From contig NZ_KB902281.1 in the NCBI RefSeq assembly GCF_000379485.1, positions 1 to 64,000 on the forward strand: a DNA stretch of 64,000 nt, written 5' to 3'. The notes beneath the pieces are model-generated. The model was not told where the DNA came from. It did not search any database and was given only the letters and a program-made list of their open reading frames with translations. The DNA is from Wenxinia marina DSM 24838 (GTDB taxonomy: Bacteria > Pseudomonadota > Alphaproteobacteria > Rhodobacterales > Rhodobacteraceae). Positions 1 through 8,134 of this stretch are shown here, one piece after another. The position numbers and the translations under genes are program-made. The first letter of the stretch is position 1, and every line of letters starts with the position of its first letter.

Positions 1-231
1 GACTTCTCGCGCCCCGGCAAGCCGACCGACAACGGGTTCATCGAGGCGTTCAATTCGAAGCTCCGGGCGGAGTGCCTGAACGCCCACTGGTTCATGAGCC
101 TTGCCGACGCCCGCGAAAAGCTCGAGGATTGGCGTAGGCACTACAACGAGGACCGACCCCACAGCGCGATCGGATACAACGTCCCGATCGCGATGCATTT
201 TCCCGATGGCGCGACCAGCCCGTCATCGTGA
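1..231 (+). CDS. IS3-family transposase OrfB, C-terminal end (5' truncated by window)
   Basis: Reading from base 1 gives 76 residues and a TGA stop, with no start codon in the window, so the gene begins upstream. The segment has the end of an rve integrase core: PGKPTDNGFIEAFNSK carries the last catalytic acid of the DDE triad (the E before AFN), followed by NEDRPHSAIGY, the usual C-terminal signature of IS3-family OrfB (IS407-like group). It would act with an upstream OrfA as the transposase that cuts and joins the element ends. Whether the element is intact cannot be judged because the rest lies outside the window. Confidence 0.9.
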   Translation, partial: DFSRPGKPTDNGFIEAFNSKLRAECLNAHWFMSLADAREKLEDWRRHYNEDRPHSAIGYNVPIAMHFPDGATSPSS

Positions 232-232
232 G

Positions 233-332
233 ACGGCCGGAAAAATCCAGCTTCCGGCGGTCCAGCGCTGGGGAGCGGAGCAACGGCCGGAAAAATCCAG
301 CTTCCGGCGGTCCAGCGCTGGGGAGCGGAGCA
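233..332 (+). repeat. Two identical 50-bp tandem units behind the transposase
   Basis: Bases 233-282 and 283-332 are identical. Each unit begins ACGGCCGG and ends GGGAGCGGAGCA, and holds a small hairpin (GCCGGAA, nine-base loop, TTCCGGC). The first unit starts one base after the transposase stop codon. The duplication may involve the terminal inverted repeat of the insertion sequence, which would give it two possible right ends. Confidence 0.9.
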
Positions 333-633
333 GCCTCGGCCGAGCATCGAATCAGGAGCCGGGGGTGGGAGGTCTTTGCAGTTTCGATGTCGCGCGCCTC
401 CGGAGGGTGCAGGCCACGACATCACGAACTGGGGACGATGGCACTCGCGGGCGCACGCCGGTGGCGTCCGTGCCTTCCGGCCCCGGCGACCGGGCCCGAG
501 GTGAATCGGACGCAAGCGCGACTTCAGGCGCTCGGCCGATCGAGGTGGTGGGTCAGGCCCGGGACGTGTGATCGCTCGTGGGACGATCTCTCGAAGGCTG
601 CGTGCAGGGGACTTCGAGCGTCTCCCCGGACCC
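333..633. other. Intergenic stretch without a convincing gene
   Basis: About 300 bases lie between the insertion-sequence tail and the stop of ilvN. Reading frames are open here in several phases only because the DNA is GC-rich; none has a recognisable domain, a good ribosome-binding site or a match to a family I know. No tRNA-like cloverleaf or strong terminator was seen. Confidence 0.6.
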
Positions 634-1197
634 TCAGCTCTGCCCGCGCGACAGCGCCGCGACGCCGGTGCGCGCCACCTCGACCAGCCCCAGCGGACGC
701 ATCAGGTCGGCGAAGGCGTCGATCTTCTCGGGCGTGCCCGTCACCTCGAAGATGAAGCTCGACAGCGTGGAATCCACCACGTTGGCGCGGAAGATCTCGG
801 CCAGGCGCAGCGCCTCGATCCGCTTGTCGCCCTCGCCGGTGACCTTGAAGAGGCCGAGCTCGCGCTCCACCGCGCGGCCCTCGACGGTCAGGTCGTGGAC
901 CTCGTGCACCGCGACGATGCGGCCGAGCTGCGCCTTGATCTGCTCGATGATCTGCGGCGTGCCGGAGGTGACGATGGTGATCCGGCTGCGGTGGCCCTGG
1001 TGGTCGACCTCGGCCACCGTCAGGCTCTCGATGTTGTAGCCGCGGCCCGAGAACAGGCCGATCACCCGCGCCAGCACGCCCGGCTCGTTCTCGACCAGCA
1101 CGGCCAGCGTGTGCCGCTCCACCGCGTCGCCGTAGGCGGAGCGCAGGTTGTAGGCCGAATGGCTGGTCGAGCCCTTCTCGATGTTCAGAGGTGACAT
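634..1197 (-). CDS. ilvN: Acetolactate synthase small (regulatory) subunit
   Basis: This is the regulatory subunit of acetohydroxyacid synthase, the first common enzyme of branched-chain amino-acid synthesis; it activates the catalytic subunit and confers valine feedback. The 187 residues are slightly longer than the usual ~160-180. An ACT domain starts near residue 27 (HTLAVLVENEPGVLARV, then GLFSGRGYNIESL) and the C-terminal ALS_ss domain follows (KIDAFADLMRPLGLVEVARTG). The ATG has AAGGAGA eight bases upstream. No catalytic-subunit gene is next to it: upstream lie a small lipoprotein gene and tyrS. Some families call this subunit ilvH. Confidence 0.95.
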   Translation of the reverse strand: MSPLNIEKGSTSHSAYNLRSAYGDAVERHTLAVLVENEPGVLARVIGLFSGRGYNIESLTVAEVDHQGHRSRITIVTSGTPQIIEQIKAQLGRIVAVHEVHDLTVEGRAVERELGLFKVTGEGDKRIEALRLAEIFRANVVDSTLSSFIFEVTGTPEKIDAFADLMRPLGLVEVARTGVAALSRGQS

Positions 1198-1218
1198 CCC
1201 CGTCTCCTTGTCAGCGTG

Positions 1219-1500
1219 TCAGCAGGCGAGCCGCGCATCGTAGGTGTTGACGCCCTGCCGCTGGGTGAGGCTTTCGACGTCGCAGCCGGTGGCCATCACC
1301 ACCGCCGCCTCGGCGTTGCGGAAGAGGCGGCCCTGGTTGGCGATCCCGGTCGAGAAGTTGCGGACGGTGGCGGTGCGGCCCTGCCGCTCGACCGAGAAGA
1401 CGTCGCCGCCGATCTCCACCCGCTCGCCCTCGCCGCGGAGATCCACGACGGCGCCGCCGGTACAGGCGGCGAGGGTCAGGACAAGGGCGAGCGCCCGCAC
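1219..1500 (-). CDS. Small putative lipoprotein, function unknown
   Basis: A 93-residue protein starting with a short hydrophobic stretch and a lipobox (LTLAAC, cysteine at residue 13), so it is probably lipid-anchored to a membrane after signal peptidase II cleavage. The rest is a small polar domain with two more cysteines, including the last residue, which could form a disulfide. It sits four bases after the tyrS stop and 21 bases before ilvN on the same strand, so the three may be co-transcribed. I do not recognise a named domain. Small lipoproteins like this are common in Rhodobacteraceae. Confidence 0.75.
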   Translation of the reverse strand: MRALALVLTLAACTGGAVVDLRGEGERVEIGGDVFSVERQGRTATVRNFSTGIANQGRLFRNAEAAVVMATGCDVESLTQRQGVNTYDARLAC

Positions 1501-1504
1501 CGGG

Positions 1505-2755
1505 TCAGCCCAGCTGCACCAGGGCGTGGCGCTTGCGCCCCGCCGAAAGCTTGACCGGCGCCGAGAGGCGCGCGGCGTCGAACATCAGGCCCGGATCGCT
1601 CACCACCTCGTCGCCGACGCGGGCGCCGGCGCTGTCGATCAGGCGCTTGGCTTCCTTACCCGACGCGGCGAGCCCCGATCGCACCAGCAGCTGCGTCAGC
1701 GAGATGCCCTCGCCCACGTCGTCCGCGCTCAGCGTCAGCGTCGGCAGGTCGTCCCCCACGCCGCCCTTCTCGAACACCTCGCGCGCCGTCGCCTCGGCCG
1801 CCGCCGCCGCCTCGGTCCCGTGCAGCAGCCCCGTCACTTCGTTCGCCAGACGGATCTTCGCCTCGTTGATCTCGGCCCCGCCGAGGGCGCCGAGGCGCTC
1901 GCACTCGTCCACCGGCACCTCGGTGAAGAGTTTCAGGAACCGGCCCGCGTCCGCGTCGGTCGTGTTGCGCCAGAACTGCCAGTATTCGTAAGGGCTCAGC
2001 ATGTCGGCGTTCAGCCACACCGCGCCGCCCGCCGTCTTGCCCATCTTCCGCCCGTCCGACGTAGTCAGGAGCGGCGTCGTCAGGCCGAAGATCTCGTGCT
2101 CCAGCACCCGGCGCGTCAGGTCGATGCCGTTGACGATGTTGCCCCACTGGTCCGACCCGCCGAACTGGGCGAGGCAGCCGTAGCGGCGGTTCAGCTCCAG
2201 GAAGTCGTAGGCCTGCAGGATCATGTAGTTGAACTCCAGGAACGACAGCGACTGCTCGCGGTCGAGCCGGGACTTCACGCTCTCGAACGACAGCATCCGG
2301 TTCACGCTGAAATGCCGGCCGATGTCGCGCAGGAAGGACAGGTAGTTGAGGCCGTCCAGCCACTCGGCGTTGTTCAGCATCAGCGCGCCTGTCGGGCCGT
2401 CGTCGTAGGACAGGAACCGGGTGAACACCGTCTTCAGCCGGTCAGCGTTGGCGTCGATCTGCTCGTTCGTCAGCAGCGGACGCTCGTCGGCGCGGAAGGA
2501 CGGATCGCCGACCTTCGTCGTGCCGCCGCCGATCAGGGTGATCGGCTTGTGCCCCGTCTTCTGCAGCCAGCGCAGCAGCGTGATGTTCACCTGGTGGCCG
2601 ACATGCAGCGACGCCGCCGTCGCGTCGTAGCCGACATAGGCGGTGACGACCTCCCGCGACAGCCGCTCGTCGAGGCCCTGATAGTCGGTGCAGTCGGCCA
2701 GGAAGCCGCGCTGCATGATCGTGGCCATGAACTCGGACTTGGGATGGTAGGTCAT
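1505..2755 (-). CDS. tyrS: Tyrosyl-tRNA synthetase
   Basis: Charges tRNA-Tyr with tyrosine using ATP in the cytoplasm. The 416-residue product has the class I signatures: HVGH at residues 51-54 in place of HIGH, a KMSKS-like GRKMGKT near residue 240, and the TyrRS motif [12 protein letters not shown]-terminal S4 RNA-binding domain covers roughly residues 350-416 ([16 protein letters not shown]). The reading frame stays open upstream across the divergent anmK gene, but the ATG at 2755 begins the conserved N-terminus (MTYHPKSEF), so that start is chosen. The next gene downstream starts after only four bases. Confidence 0.97.
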   Translation of the reverse strand: MTYHPKSEFMATIMQRGFLADCTDYQGLDERLSREVVTAYVGYDATAASLHVGHQVNITLLRWLQKTGHKPITLIGGGTTKVGDPSFRADERPLLTNEQIDANADRLKTVFTRFLSYDDGPTGALMLNNAEWLDGLNYLSFLRDIGRHFSVNRMLSFESVKSRLDREQSLSFLEFNYMILQAYDFLELNRRYGCLAQFGGSDQWGNIVNGIDLTRRVLEHEIFGLTTPLLTTSDGRKMGKTAGGAVWLNADMLSPYEYWQFWRNTTDADAGRFLKLFTEVPVDECERLGALGGAEINEAKIRLANEVTGLLHGTEAAAAAEATAREVFEKGGVGDDLPTLTLSADDVGEGISLTQLLVRSGLAASGKEAKRLIDSAGARVGDEVVSDPGLMFDAARLSAPVKLSAGRKRHALVQLG

Positions 2756-2877
2756 CGCCTCTCGCCGCCTCGCACCTTGCATGTCCCCGACTTGCGTCTT
2801 CCCGTCGGGTCGGCGCACTCTATAGGGCGAAGCCGGGGCGGGGGGAACCGCCCTTTGCGGGGCAAGCGGGGCACGGG

Positions 2878-4008
2878 ATGGGCGCTGGCAGAGACGACCC
2901 GTGGCGGCGGGGTCCGGTGAGGGCGCTCGGCGCGATGTCGGGCACCTCGCTGGACGGCGTGGACGCCGCGATGATCGAGACCGACGGCGAGACCGTGACC
3001 GGCTTCGGCGAGGCCGCCTACCGACCCTATTCCGACGACGAGCGCGCGGTGCTGCGCGCCGCCCTCGGCCGCTGGGAGGGGCCGGAGGTCGACGCGGCGG
3101 CCGAGGTGGTCGAGACCGCCCATGCCGAGCTGCTGGCGACGTTCGAGGACGTGGACGTGGTCGGCTTCCATGGCCAGACGCTGGCGCACGATCCGCGCGG
3201 CCGCGGCACCCTGCAGGCCGGGGACGGGCGGCTGCTGGCCGAAGTGCTGGGCCGGCCGGTGGTCTGGGACTTCCGCTCCGCCGACGTGCGCCTCGGCGGG
3301 GAGGGGGCGCCGCTGGCACCGTTCTTCCACTTCGCGCTCGCGCGGCACGTCGGGGCCGCGGCGCCGCTCGCGATGCTGAATCTCGGCGGCGTCGGCAACC
3401 TGACGTGGATCGACCCCGCCGCCGCGCGTCCCGAGGATACCGGTGCCTTGCTGGCCTTCGACACGGGGCCGGCCAATGCGCCGATCGACGATCTCGTCGC
3501 CCGCCGCACGGGGGAGCGGCGCGACGAGGGCGGGGCGCTGGCGGCGGCGGGCGAGGTGGACGAGCGCATCGTCGAGCGTTTCCTCGGCCATGCCTACTTC
3601 TACCGGATGCCGCCGAAGTCGCTGGACCGCGACGCCTTCGCGGCGCTCGCCGAGGCGGTGGCGCCGCTGTCCGACGCCGACGCGGCCGCGACGCTGACCG
3701 CCTGCGCGGCGGCGGGGGTGATGCGGGCGATGGAACATTGCCCGGCGCCGCCCGAGCGGCTGCTGGTCACCGGCGGCGGGCGGCACAACCCGGTGCTGAT
3801 GGCGATGATCGAGGCGGGCGTCGACTGCCCGGTCCAGCCGGTCGAGGCCGCCGGCCTCGACGGCGACATGCTCGAGGCGCAGGCCTTCGCCTATCTCGCC
3901 GTGCGGGTGGCGCGCGGCCTGCCGACCTCGGCCCCGGGGACGACCGGAGTGCGGGCGGCGGTGGGGGGCGGCACGCTCAGCCGGCCGGGAGAGCTGGTGG
4001 TGGCGTGA
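2878..4008 (+). CDS. anmK: Anhydro-N-acetylmuramic acid kinase
   Basis: Phosphorylates and hydrolyses 1,6-anhydro-N-acetylmuramic acid released from peptidoglycan turnover, giving MurNAc-6-phosphate for recycling. The 376 residues match the usual family length. Visible signatures are the ATP-binding [12 protein letters not shown] near the N-terminus, VGFHGQT, the [16 protein letters not shown] block and NLGGVGN. A GTG at 2917 (VRALGAMSG) is an alternative start that would remove a basic 13-residue leader. It is transcribed away from tyrS, with 122 bases between them. nagZ, which supplies anhydro sugars in the same recycling route, is also in this window at 61.6 kb. Confidence 0.95.
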   Translation: MGAGRDDPWRRGPVRALGAMSGTSLDGVDAAMIETDGETVTGFGEAAYRPYSDDERAVLRAALGRWEGPEVDAAAEVVETAHAELLATFEDVDVVGFHGQTLAHDPRGRGTLQAGDGRLLAEVLGRPVVWDFRSADVRLGGEGAPLAPFFHFALARHVGAAAPLAMLNLGGVGNLTWIDPAAARPEDTGALLAFDTGPANAPIDDLVARRTGERRDEGGALAAAGEVDERIVERFLGHAYFYRMPPKSLDRDAFAALAEAVAPLSDADAAATLTACAAAGVMRAMEHCPAPPERLLVTGGGRHNPVLMAMIEAGVDCPVQPVEAAGLDGDMLEAQAFAYLAVRVARGLPTSAPGTTGVRAAVGGGTLSRPGELVVA

Positions 4009-4059
4009 GCGCCGTCGCCGTCGATGGAAGGCGACGCCGAGCATTTGGGGCCGACCCGT

Positions 4060-4145
4060 CCCGGGCTCGACCCGGGACCTCGACCCTCTGGGCACTGGCC
4101 CATCCGCAGCGAGGCCCCTGCTCGGGGCCGGGGCGGGTAGGCCTC
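4060..4145. repeat. REP-like inverted pair between convergent genes
   Basis: Two GC-rich palindromic units face each other: CCCGTCCCGGGCTCGACC at the left, and a right unit ending GGGGCCGGGGCGGG that is close to its reverse complement. The pair lies between the convergent ends of anmK and the TPM-domain gene. The same kind of unit recurs at 8602-9027 and 23413-23490, which marks it as an interspersed repeat rather than a one-off terminator, although it could also stop transcription from both sides. Confidence 0.8.
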
Positions 4146-4169
4146 TCCGGCTGACCGCCTCCCTGACCG

Positions 4170-5381
4170 CTACCAGCTGCCGCTCGCGCCGCCGCTCTTG
4201 TCGTCGTCGGGCGCGTCCGTCGACCTGGACGCGGGCCTCGCGCCGCCGGCCGGCTTCGCGCCGGCCTTGCCCGGGGCCTTGGAGCCCGGCTCCGGCTCCG
4301 TCCGCGCAGCCGATTTCGTCGCGTCCTGCGGCTCGGCTCCGCCCGCAGACTTCGTCGCCTCCCGCGGCTGCGTCCCGCTGGCCGATTTCGTCGCCTCGCG
4401 CGGGACCGCGCCGCTCGCCGACGTCGTCGCCTCGCGCGCCTGGGGTCCGCTCGCCGACGTCTTCGCCTCCGTCGGCACCACCCCGCTGGCCGGCACCGCG
4501 GCGGCCGTCATGGCCGGGCTGCCGGTCGGCCGTGCGCCGCCGCTGGCCGAGGTGGCCCTGGACCGCGCCGGATCGGGCTCTTCCCTGGGGATCGTGTAGC
4601 CCTCGCGCTCCACGTGGCCGCAATGCGGACAGGTGGTGCGGACTTCGCCGCGGCCGGCGTGGTCGACCGTCGCCTCCTGCAGGGTGACCCGCTCGCGCGT
4701 CAGGCCGGTCTTGCCGCAGGCCGCGCAGGGCATCGCGGCGAGCTTGGCGGCCGAGCGGCGCATCAGCGCCCAGATGCCGGCCGCCGCCGCCACGATGATC
4801 CCGCCGAACCACAACAGCGCGTTGCCGCCGCCCTCGGCGTCGCCCCCGGCCGCGCCCACCGGCTCGGCCGCCGCAACCGGGGTCTCCTCGGCGGCGACCG
4901 TCGGCGCGACGATCCGGCTGACGATGGCGTCCGCCCCGGCGGTGATGCCTTGCGCGAACTCGCCGTCCTGGAAGGCCGGCACAACCTCGTCGTCGATGAT
5001 GCCCTGCGCCTCTTCCGAGAGGTCGGCGAAGGCGGGGCCGAGCCGGATGGCAAGGTCGCGGTCCTCGGAGATGACGAGGAGCATCGCCCAGCGACCCTCG
5101 GTCTGGTCGCCGAGCGCCCATTCGCCGGCGAGCATCTGGGCGTAGTCCGACACCTCCTCGCCCATCGTGTAGAGGCCGGAATTGAGCAGCGTGACGACGA
5201 CGACCTCGGCATTCTCCTCCTGCCGGACGGCGATCAGGCGCTCGGCCAGTTCGGCCTCCTGCACCGGGGTCAGGAGGTCGGCGTCATCGGTGATCGGGGT
5301 CTCGCCCCGTGTGGGATAGACCTGCGCGAGGGCAGGCAGGGCCGCGAAAATGGCGGCGACGGTCAGGATCAGGAAACGCAT
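4170..5381 (-). CDS. TPM-domain membrane protein with zinc-ribbon-like cysteines and 12-residue repeats
   Basis: A 403-residue envelope protein of the YgcG/TPM family. A signal peptide covers residues 1-20 (ending ALPALAQ), the TPM domain about 25-155, and a membrane helix about 188-207. Two CxxC pairs (CAAC at 219-222, CPHC at 251-254) suggest a metal-binding knuckle. Residues 306-365 are five tandem 12-residue units of the type ATKSASGTQPRE. The last residues GGASGSW are typical of TPM proteins. TPM domains have been linked to photosystem II repair in plants and to respiratory complexes or membrane proteases in bacteria; the role here is unknown. It starts nine bases after the PEP-mutase-like gene. 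Confidence 0.85.
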   Translation of the reverse strand: MRFLILTVAAIFAALPALAQVYPTRGETPITDDADLLTPVQEAELAERLIAVRQEENAEVVVVTLLNSGLYTMGEEVSDYAQMLAGEWALGDQTEGRWAMLLVISEDRDLAIRLGPAFADLSEEAQGIIDDEVVPAFQDGEFAQGITAGADAIVSRIVAPTVAAEETPVAAAEPVGAAGGDAEGGGNALLWFGGIIVAAAAGIWALMRRSAAKLAAMPCAACGKTGLTRERVTLQEATVDHAGRGEVRTTCPHCGHVEREGYTIPREEPDPARSRATSASGGARPTGSPAMTAAAVPASGVVPTEAKTSASGPQAREATTSASGAVPREATKSASGTQPREATKSAGGAEPQDATKSAARTEPEPGSKAPGKAGAKPAGGARPASRSTDAPDDDKSGGASGSW

Positions 5382-5390
5382 GTCTGAAGG

Positions 5391-6203
5391 TCACTCCTTC
5401 GTGAGCAATGCGTCCACGATATCCCCGCCGAGTGAATTGCCAAGCCTTTCGAACCGCCCGTCCCCGAACATCTCCTCGGCCGCGTCGCGGATCGTGCGGT
5501 GCGTCACCCGCGCCAGCGACGAGCCGAGGGACAACCGCGCCGCCCCGGCGGCCGCGAACTCCGCCACCGTATGGCCCCGCATCGCGCCCGCGATCAGCAC
5601 GTTCACCGGCCCCGGCACTTCAGAGCAGACGCGGCCCACGGTCGCGAGGTCGGGCAGCAGCGGCGCGTACAGGCAGTCGGCGCCCGCCGCGGCGAAGGCG
5701 GTGAGCCGCCGGACCGCCTCGTCCACGTCGTAGCGGCCGGTGAGGACGCCGTCCGCCCGCGCCGTCAGGACGAAGCTGTCCGGCAGCGCGCGGGCCGCCG
5801 CGGCGGCCGCCCGGATACGTTCCACCGCGAGGTCGAACGCGTAGGCGTCTTCGCCCGGCAGCGCCGTGTCCTCGATGCAGATCCCGGCAAGTCCGATTTC
5901 GGCGGCAAGACGCACCGTTTCGGCGCAGGTCTCCGGGCTCTCGCCGAAGCCGTTCTCGAAGTCGCCCTGCACCGGCACGGTCACCGCCCCCACGAGGTCT
6001 GCCGCGTGCGCCAGCGCCTCATCCCGGCTGACCGTCCCGCCGTCCGGCCGGCCGAGGGTGAAGGCATGGGCGGCCGAGGACGTCGCTATGGCCTGCGCCC
6101 CCAAAGCCGTGAGCATCTTCGCCGAGCCGCGGTCCCAGGCGTTCGCCAGGATGAACGGCCGGCCGGGCACGTGCAGCGCCCGGAATTGCTCTCCCATCGT
6201 CAT
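5391..6203 (-). CDS. Isocitrate lyase/PEP phosphomutase-family protein
   Basis: A 270-residue TIM-barrel protein of the PEP mutase/isocitrate lyase superfamily. Family landmarks are the N-terminal LANAWDRGSAKML, PVQGDFENGFG and GICIEDT (metal and carboxylate-binding acids) and LTARADG. The isocitrate-lyase KKCGH signature is absent, so a lyase acting on 2-methylisocitrate, oxaloacetate or a related 2-oxo acid is more likely than glyoxylate-cycle function; the true substrate cannot be read from sequence. Its ATG overlaps the stop of the aminotransferase by four bases, with GGAGAGG upstream, so the two are translationally coupled. Confidence 0.85.
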   Translation of the reverse strand: MTMGEQFRALHVPGRPFILANAWDRGSAKMLTALGAQAIATSSAAHAFTLGRPDGGTVSRDEALAHAADLVGAVTVPVQGDFENGFGESPETCAETVRLAAEIGLAGICIEDTALPGEDAYAFDLAVERIRAAAAAARALPDSFVLTARADGVLTGRYDVDEAVRRLTAFAAAGADCLYAPLLPDLATVGRVCSEVPGPVNVLIAGAMRGHTVAEFAAAGAARLSLGSSLARVTHRTIRDAAEEMFGDGRFERLGNSLGGDIVDALLTKE

Positions 6204-7393
6204 CGTGCCGCACCTCTCCGCGCTCCCGCCCGCGCGGCCGCGAAGGCGAGGAGCCGCCCCAGCGCGTCCGCGTAGGCCGCATCCTCGACCGTCATCGCGA
6301 CGCGGACATGGCCCGCCGCCGCGGCGCCGAAGCTCTCGCCCGGCATCACCGCCACGCCCTCCGCGTCCAGCAGCCCCTCGGCGAAGTCGGAGCCCGACAA
6401 CCCTGTCGCGCGGACGTCCAGCATCGCGTACATCGCCCCGCCCATCGGCGCGAGGCCGACCGCCTGCTGCCGCGCCACCAGGTCTCGCGTGATCTCCCGC
6501 CGCCGCCGGAACGGCTCGGCGATCCGCGCCTCGAACTCCGGCCCCTGCCGCAGGGCGTAGAGGCCCGCCTGCTGGACGAAGCCCGGGATGCCGTAGGTCG
6601 TGTGCGTGGCGAGGTCGATCATCGCGGCGATGGCGTCCGGCGGTCCGATCACCCAGCCGAGGCGGCTGCCGGTCATCGCGTGGCTCTTGGACAGCGAGCC
6701 GACGACGAGCGTCCGCTCCGCCATCCCCGGCAGGGCGCGGGGCGAGAGGTGCGCCCCCTCCCACACCTGCGCGTCGTAGACCTCGTCCGAGATCAGCCAC
6801 ATGCCACGGTCCGTCACGACGCGGGCGATCCCGTCCAGCGCCGCGCGGTCGTAGACGACGCCTGCCGGGTTGTTCGGCGTGTTGATCAGCAGGCTCCGCG
6901 CCCCCTGGGCCGCCTCCGCCAGAGCGGCCGGGTTCGGGACGAAGCCGCGGCTCGCCGGGGCGGGAACGGCGACCGGGATCGCGCCGGCGGCGCGGACGGT
7001 GCCGGGGTAGGTGGCGTAGTAGGGGTCGATGAACAGCGCCCGGTCGCCCGGATCGCACGCCGCCATGTGCGCGGCGAACAGCGCGGCCTGCCCCCCGGGC
7101 GTGACGAGGACGTTCTCGGCCCGCGTCTCCGCCCCGGTGGTCCGCGTCACCCGCTCCGCGATCGCCTCCCGCAGGGCGGCGGAGCCGGCGATGGGCGAAT
7201 AGCCGGTGTGTCCGCCCCGCGCCGCCGCATCCATCGCCGACAGGATCGAAGGATCGGTCGGCACGTCGTGCTCGCCGATGGTCAGCTCGACGATGGGCTG
7301 GCCGGCCTCCTTCAGCGCGCGGGCGCGGCGATAGAGGCCCCAGCCGTCGTCGCCGCCGGTGGTGAGGGTGGTGATGCGTCTCGACAGGGTCAT
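6200..7393 (-). CDS. PLP-dependent class I/II aminotransferase
   Basis: A 397-residue fold-type I aminotransferase. The PLP lysine is K236 in SLSKSHAMTGSRLG; NTPNNPAG at 171-178 and SDEVYD near 203 are cofactor-contact motifs, and GGHTGYSP near 60 is the aspartate-aminotransferase-type N-terminal motif. It would move an amino group between an amino acid and a 2-oxo acid; substrate specificity is not evident. It follows soxR by 32 bases on the same strand, and its stop overlaps the start of the PEP-mutase-like gene. The pairing suggests both act on the same carbon skeleton, which is inference only. Confidence 0.9.
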   Translation of the reverse strand: MTLSRRITTLTTGGDDGWGLYRRARALKEAGQPIVELTIGEHDVPTDPSILSAMDAAARGGHTGYSPIAGSAALREAIAERVTRTTGAETRAENVLVTPGGQAALFAAHMAACDPGDRALFIDPYYATYPGTVRAAGAIPVAVPAPASRGFVPNPAALAEAAQGARSLLINTPNNPAGVVYDRAALDGIARVVTDRGMWLISDEVYDAQVWEGAHLSPRALPGMAERTLVVGSLSKSHAMTGSRLGWVIGPPDAIAAMIDLATHTTYGIPGFVQQAGLYALRQGPEFEARIAEPFRRRREITRDLVARQQAVGLAPMGGAMYAMLDVRATGLSGSDFAEGLLDAEGVAVMPGESFGAAAAGHVRVAMTVEDAAYADALGRLLAFAAARAGARRGAAR

Positions 7394-7425
7394 GGCGCGC
7401 ACCTCGCCCCGGAGGGCGCGTGCTG

Positions 7426-7878
7426 TCAATCGCGCTCCAGCAGCACCGGCCCCGGCCCCTCGTCCGCCCGCGCGTCGTCGGGATTGTAGAGCGCGCAGCG
7501 GTCGAGCGAGAGGCACCCGCAGCCGATGCACCCGTCGAGCTTGTCCCGCAGCCGCGTGAGCGCCGCGATCCGGGCGTCGATGCCGGCCCGCAAGTCCCGC
7601 GAGATGCGTGTCCAGTCCGCCTGACTGATCGCCCGGTCGGGCGGCAGGTCCTTCAGGTGCCCCGCGATCTCGGCCAACGGCAGGCCGAGCTTCTGCGCCG
7701 CCATGGCGAAGGACAGGCGCCGGATGTCGGACCGGGCGTAACGCCGGTGGCCGCCCGCGTTGCGCACGGGCGCCAGGATGCCGTGCGTCTCGTAGAAGCG
7801 GATGGCCGACACGGCGAGGCCGGTGCGGGCGGCAAGGTCGCCGATGGCGAGGCCTTGCGAGGGCAGGGGACGGGGCAA
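7426..7878 (-). CDS. soxR: Redox-sensitive MerR-family regulator SoxR
   Basis: A 150-residue regulator that senses redox-active compounds through a [2Fe-2S] cluster and remodels promoters with over-long spacers. The N-terminal MerR helix-turn-helix starts near residue 11 (IGDLAARTGLAVSAIRFYE); the cluster ligands C117, C120, C122 and C128 form the CX2CXCX5C SoxR signature. The start is TTG at 7878: the frame upstream has no ATG or GTG before a stop, and AAGGA lies nine bases before the TTG. The divergent gene pair beginning at 7958 has a MerR-type promoter and is the likely target. SoxR in alphaproteobacteria usually controls small local regulons. Confidence 0.93.
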   Translation of the reverse strand: MPRPLPSQGLAIGDLAARTGLAVSAIRFYETHGILAPVRNAGGHRRYARSDIRRLSFAMAAQKLGLPLAEIAGHLKDLPPDRAISQADWTRISRDLRAGIDARIAALTRLRDKLDGCIGCGCLSLDRCALYNPDDARADEGPGPVLLERD

Positions 7879-7890
7879 GGAAGATGGTCC

Positions 7891-7921
7891 TTGATCTGAA
7901 GTGCGCTTGAGAAATTACACA
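7891..7921 (+). promoter_or_regulatory. MerR/SoxR-type promoter with 19-bp spacer
   Basis: TTGATC at 7891-7896 and TACACA at 7916-7921 are separated by exactly 19 bases, the long spacing that MerR-family activators correct. The spacer holds an imperfect dyad, CTGAAG-TGCG-CTTGAG (7896-7911), matching the outer CTCAAG/CTTGAG halves of known SoxR boxes with one mismatch. It lies between soxR and the divergent 58-residue gene, whose start is 37 bases downstream of the -10. Confidence 0.7.
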
Positions 7922-7957
7922 TGAGTCGTCCCGAACGCCACACAAAGGAGAGAGACG

Positions 7958-8134
7958 ATGACGATACGCATCTGCGCCAACCCGCTGGAGGCCCGCCTGA
8001 TCGAGCGCGACGGCCTCGGCTGGGGGCTCGACTACGCTTGCGGCTGCCTGGACGCCGTGACCGACGGCGCCCGCCGCCAGCGCCGGCGCCTCGTCCGCCG
8101 CCTGATCGACGCCGTCGCCCGGAGGACCGCGTGA
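7958..8134 (+). CDS. 58-residue cysteine-containing protein, unknown, in SoxR-type operon
   Basis: A 58-codon gene with a strong ribosome-binding site (AAAGGAGAG) and an ATG at 7958. The product begins MTIRICANPLEARLIERD, has CGC at residues 28-30 plus a further cysteine at 6, and ends in a very arginine-rich helix (RRQRRRLVRRLIDAVARR). No signal peptide or membrane helix is visible. Its stop overlaps the ATG of the VOC-family gene (TGATG), so they form a two-gene operon divergent from soxR. I do not recognise a family. The cysteines and basic tail would suit metal or nucleic-acid contact, but that is speculation. Confidence 0.8.
   Translation: MTIRICANPLEARLIERDGLGWGLDYACGCLDAVTDGARRQRRRLVRRLIDAVARRTA

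Larger units (their letters stand above)
1..332 (+). mobile_element. Right end of an IS3-family insertion sequence with duplicated tail
   Basis: The transposase end and the 50-bp tandem units just behind it make up the right part of an IS3-type element. The terminal inverted repeat is probably inside the first or second 50-bp unit, but the left end is not in the window, so the exact boundary and target-site duplication cannot be placed. The coordinates are therefore approximate on the right side. Confidence 0.6.

Noticed and set aside
332-633. Small plus-strand frames after the insertion sequence as genes
   Set aside because: No ribosome-binding site, no domain, and composition typical of random GC-rich frames.
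2756-3319. N-terminal extension of the tyrS frame by 188 codons
   Set aside because: The extension is low-complexity arginine/proline, lies opposite anmK and precedes the conserved TyrRS start at 2755.
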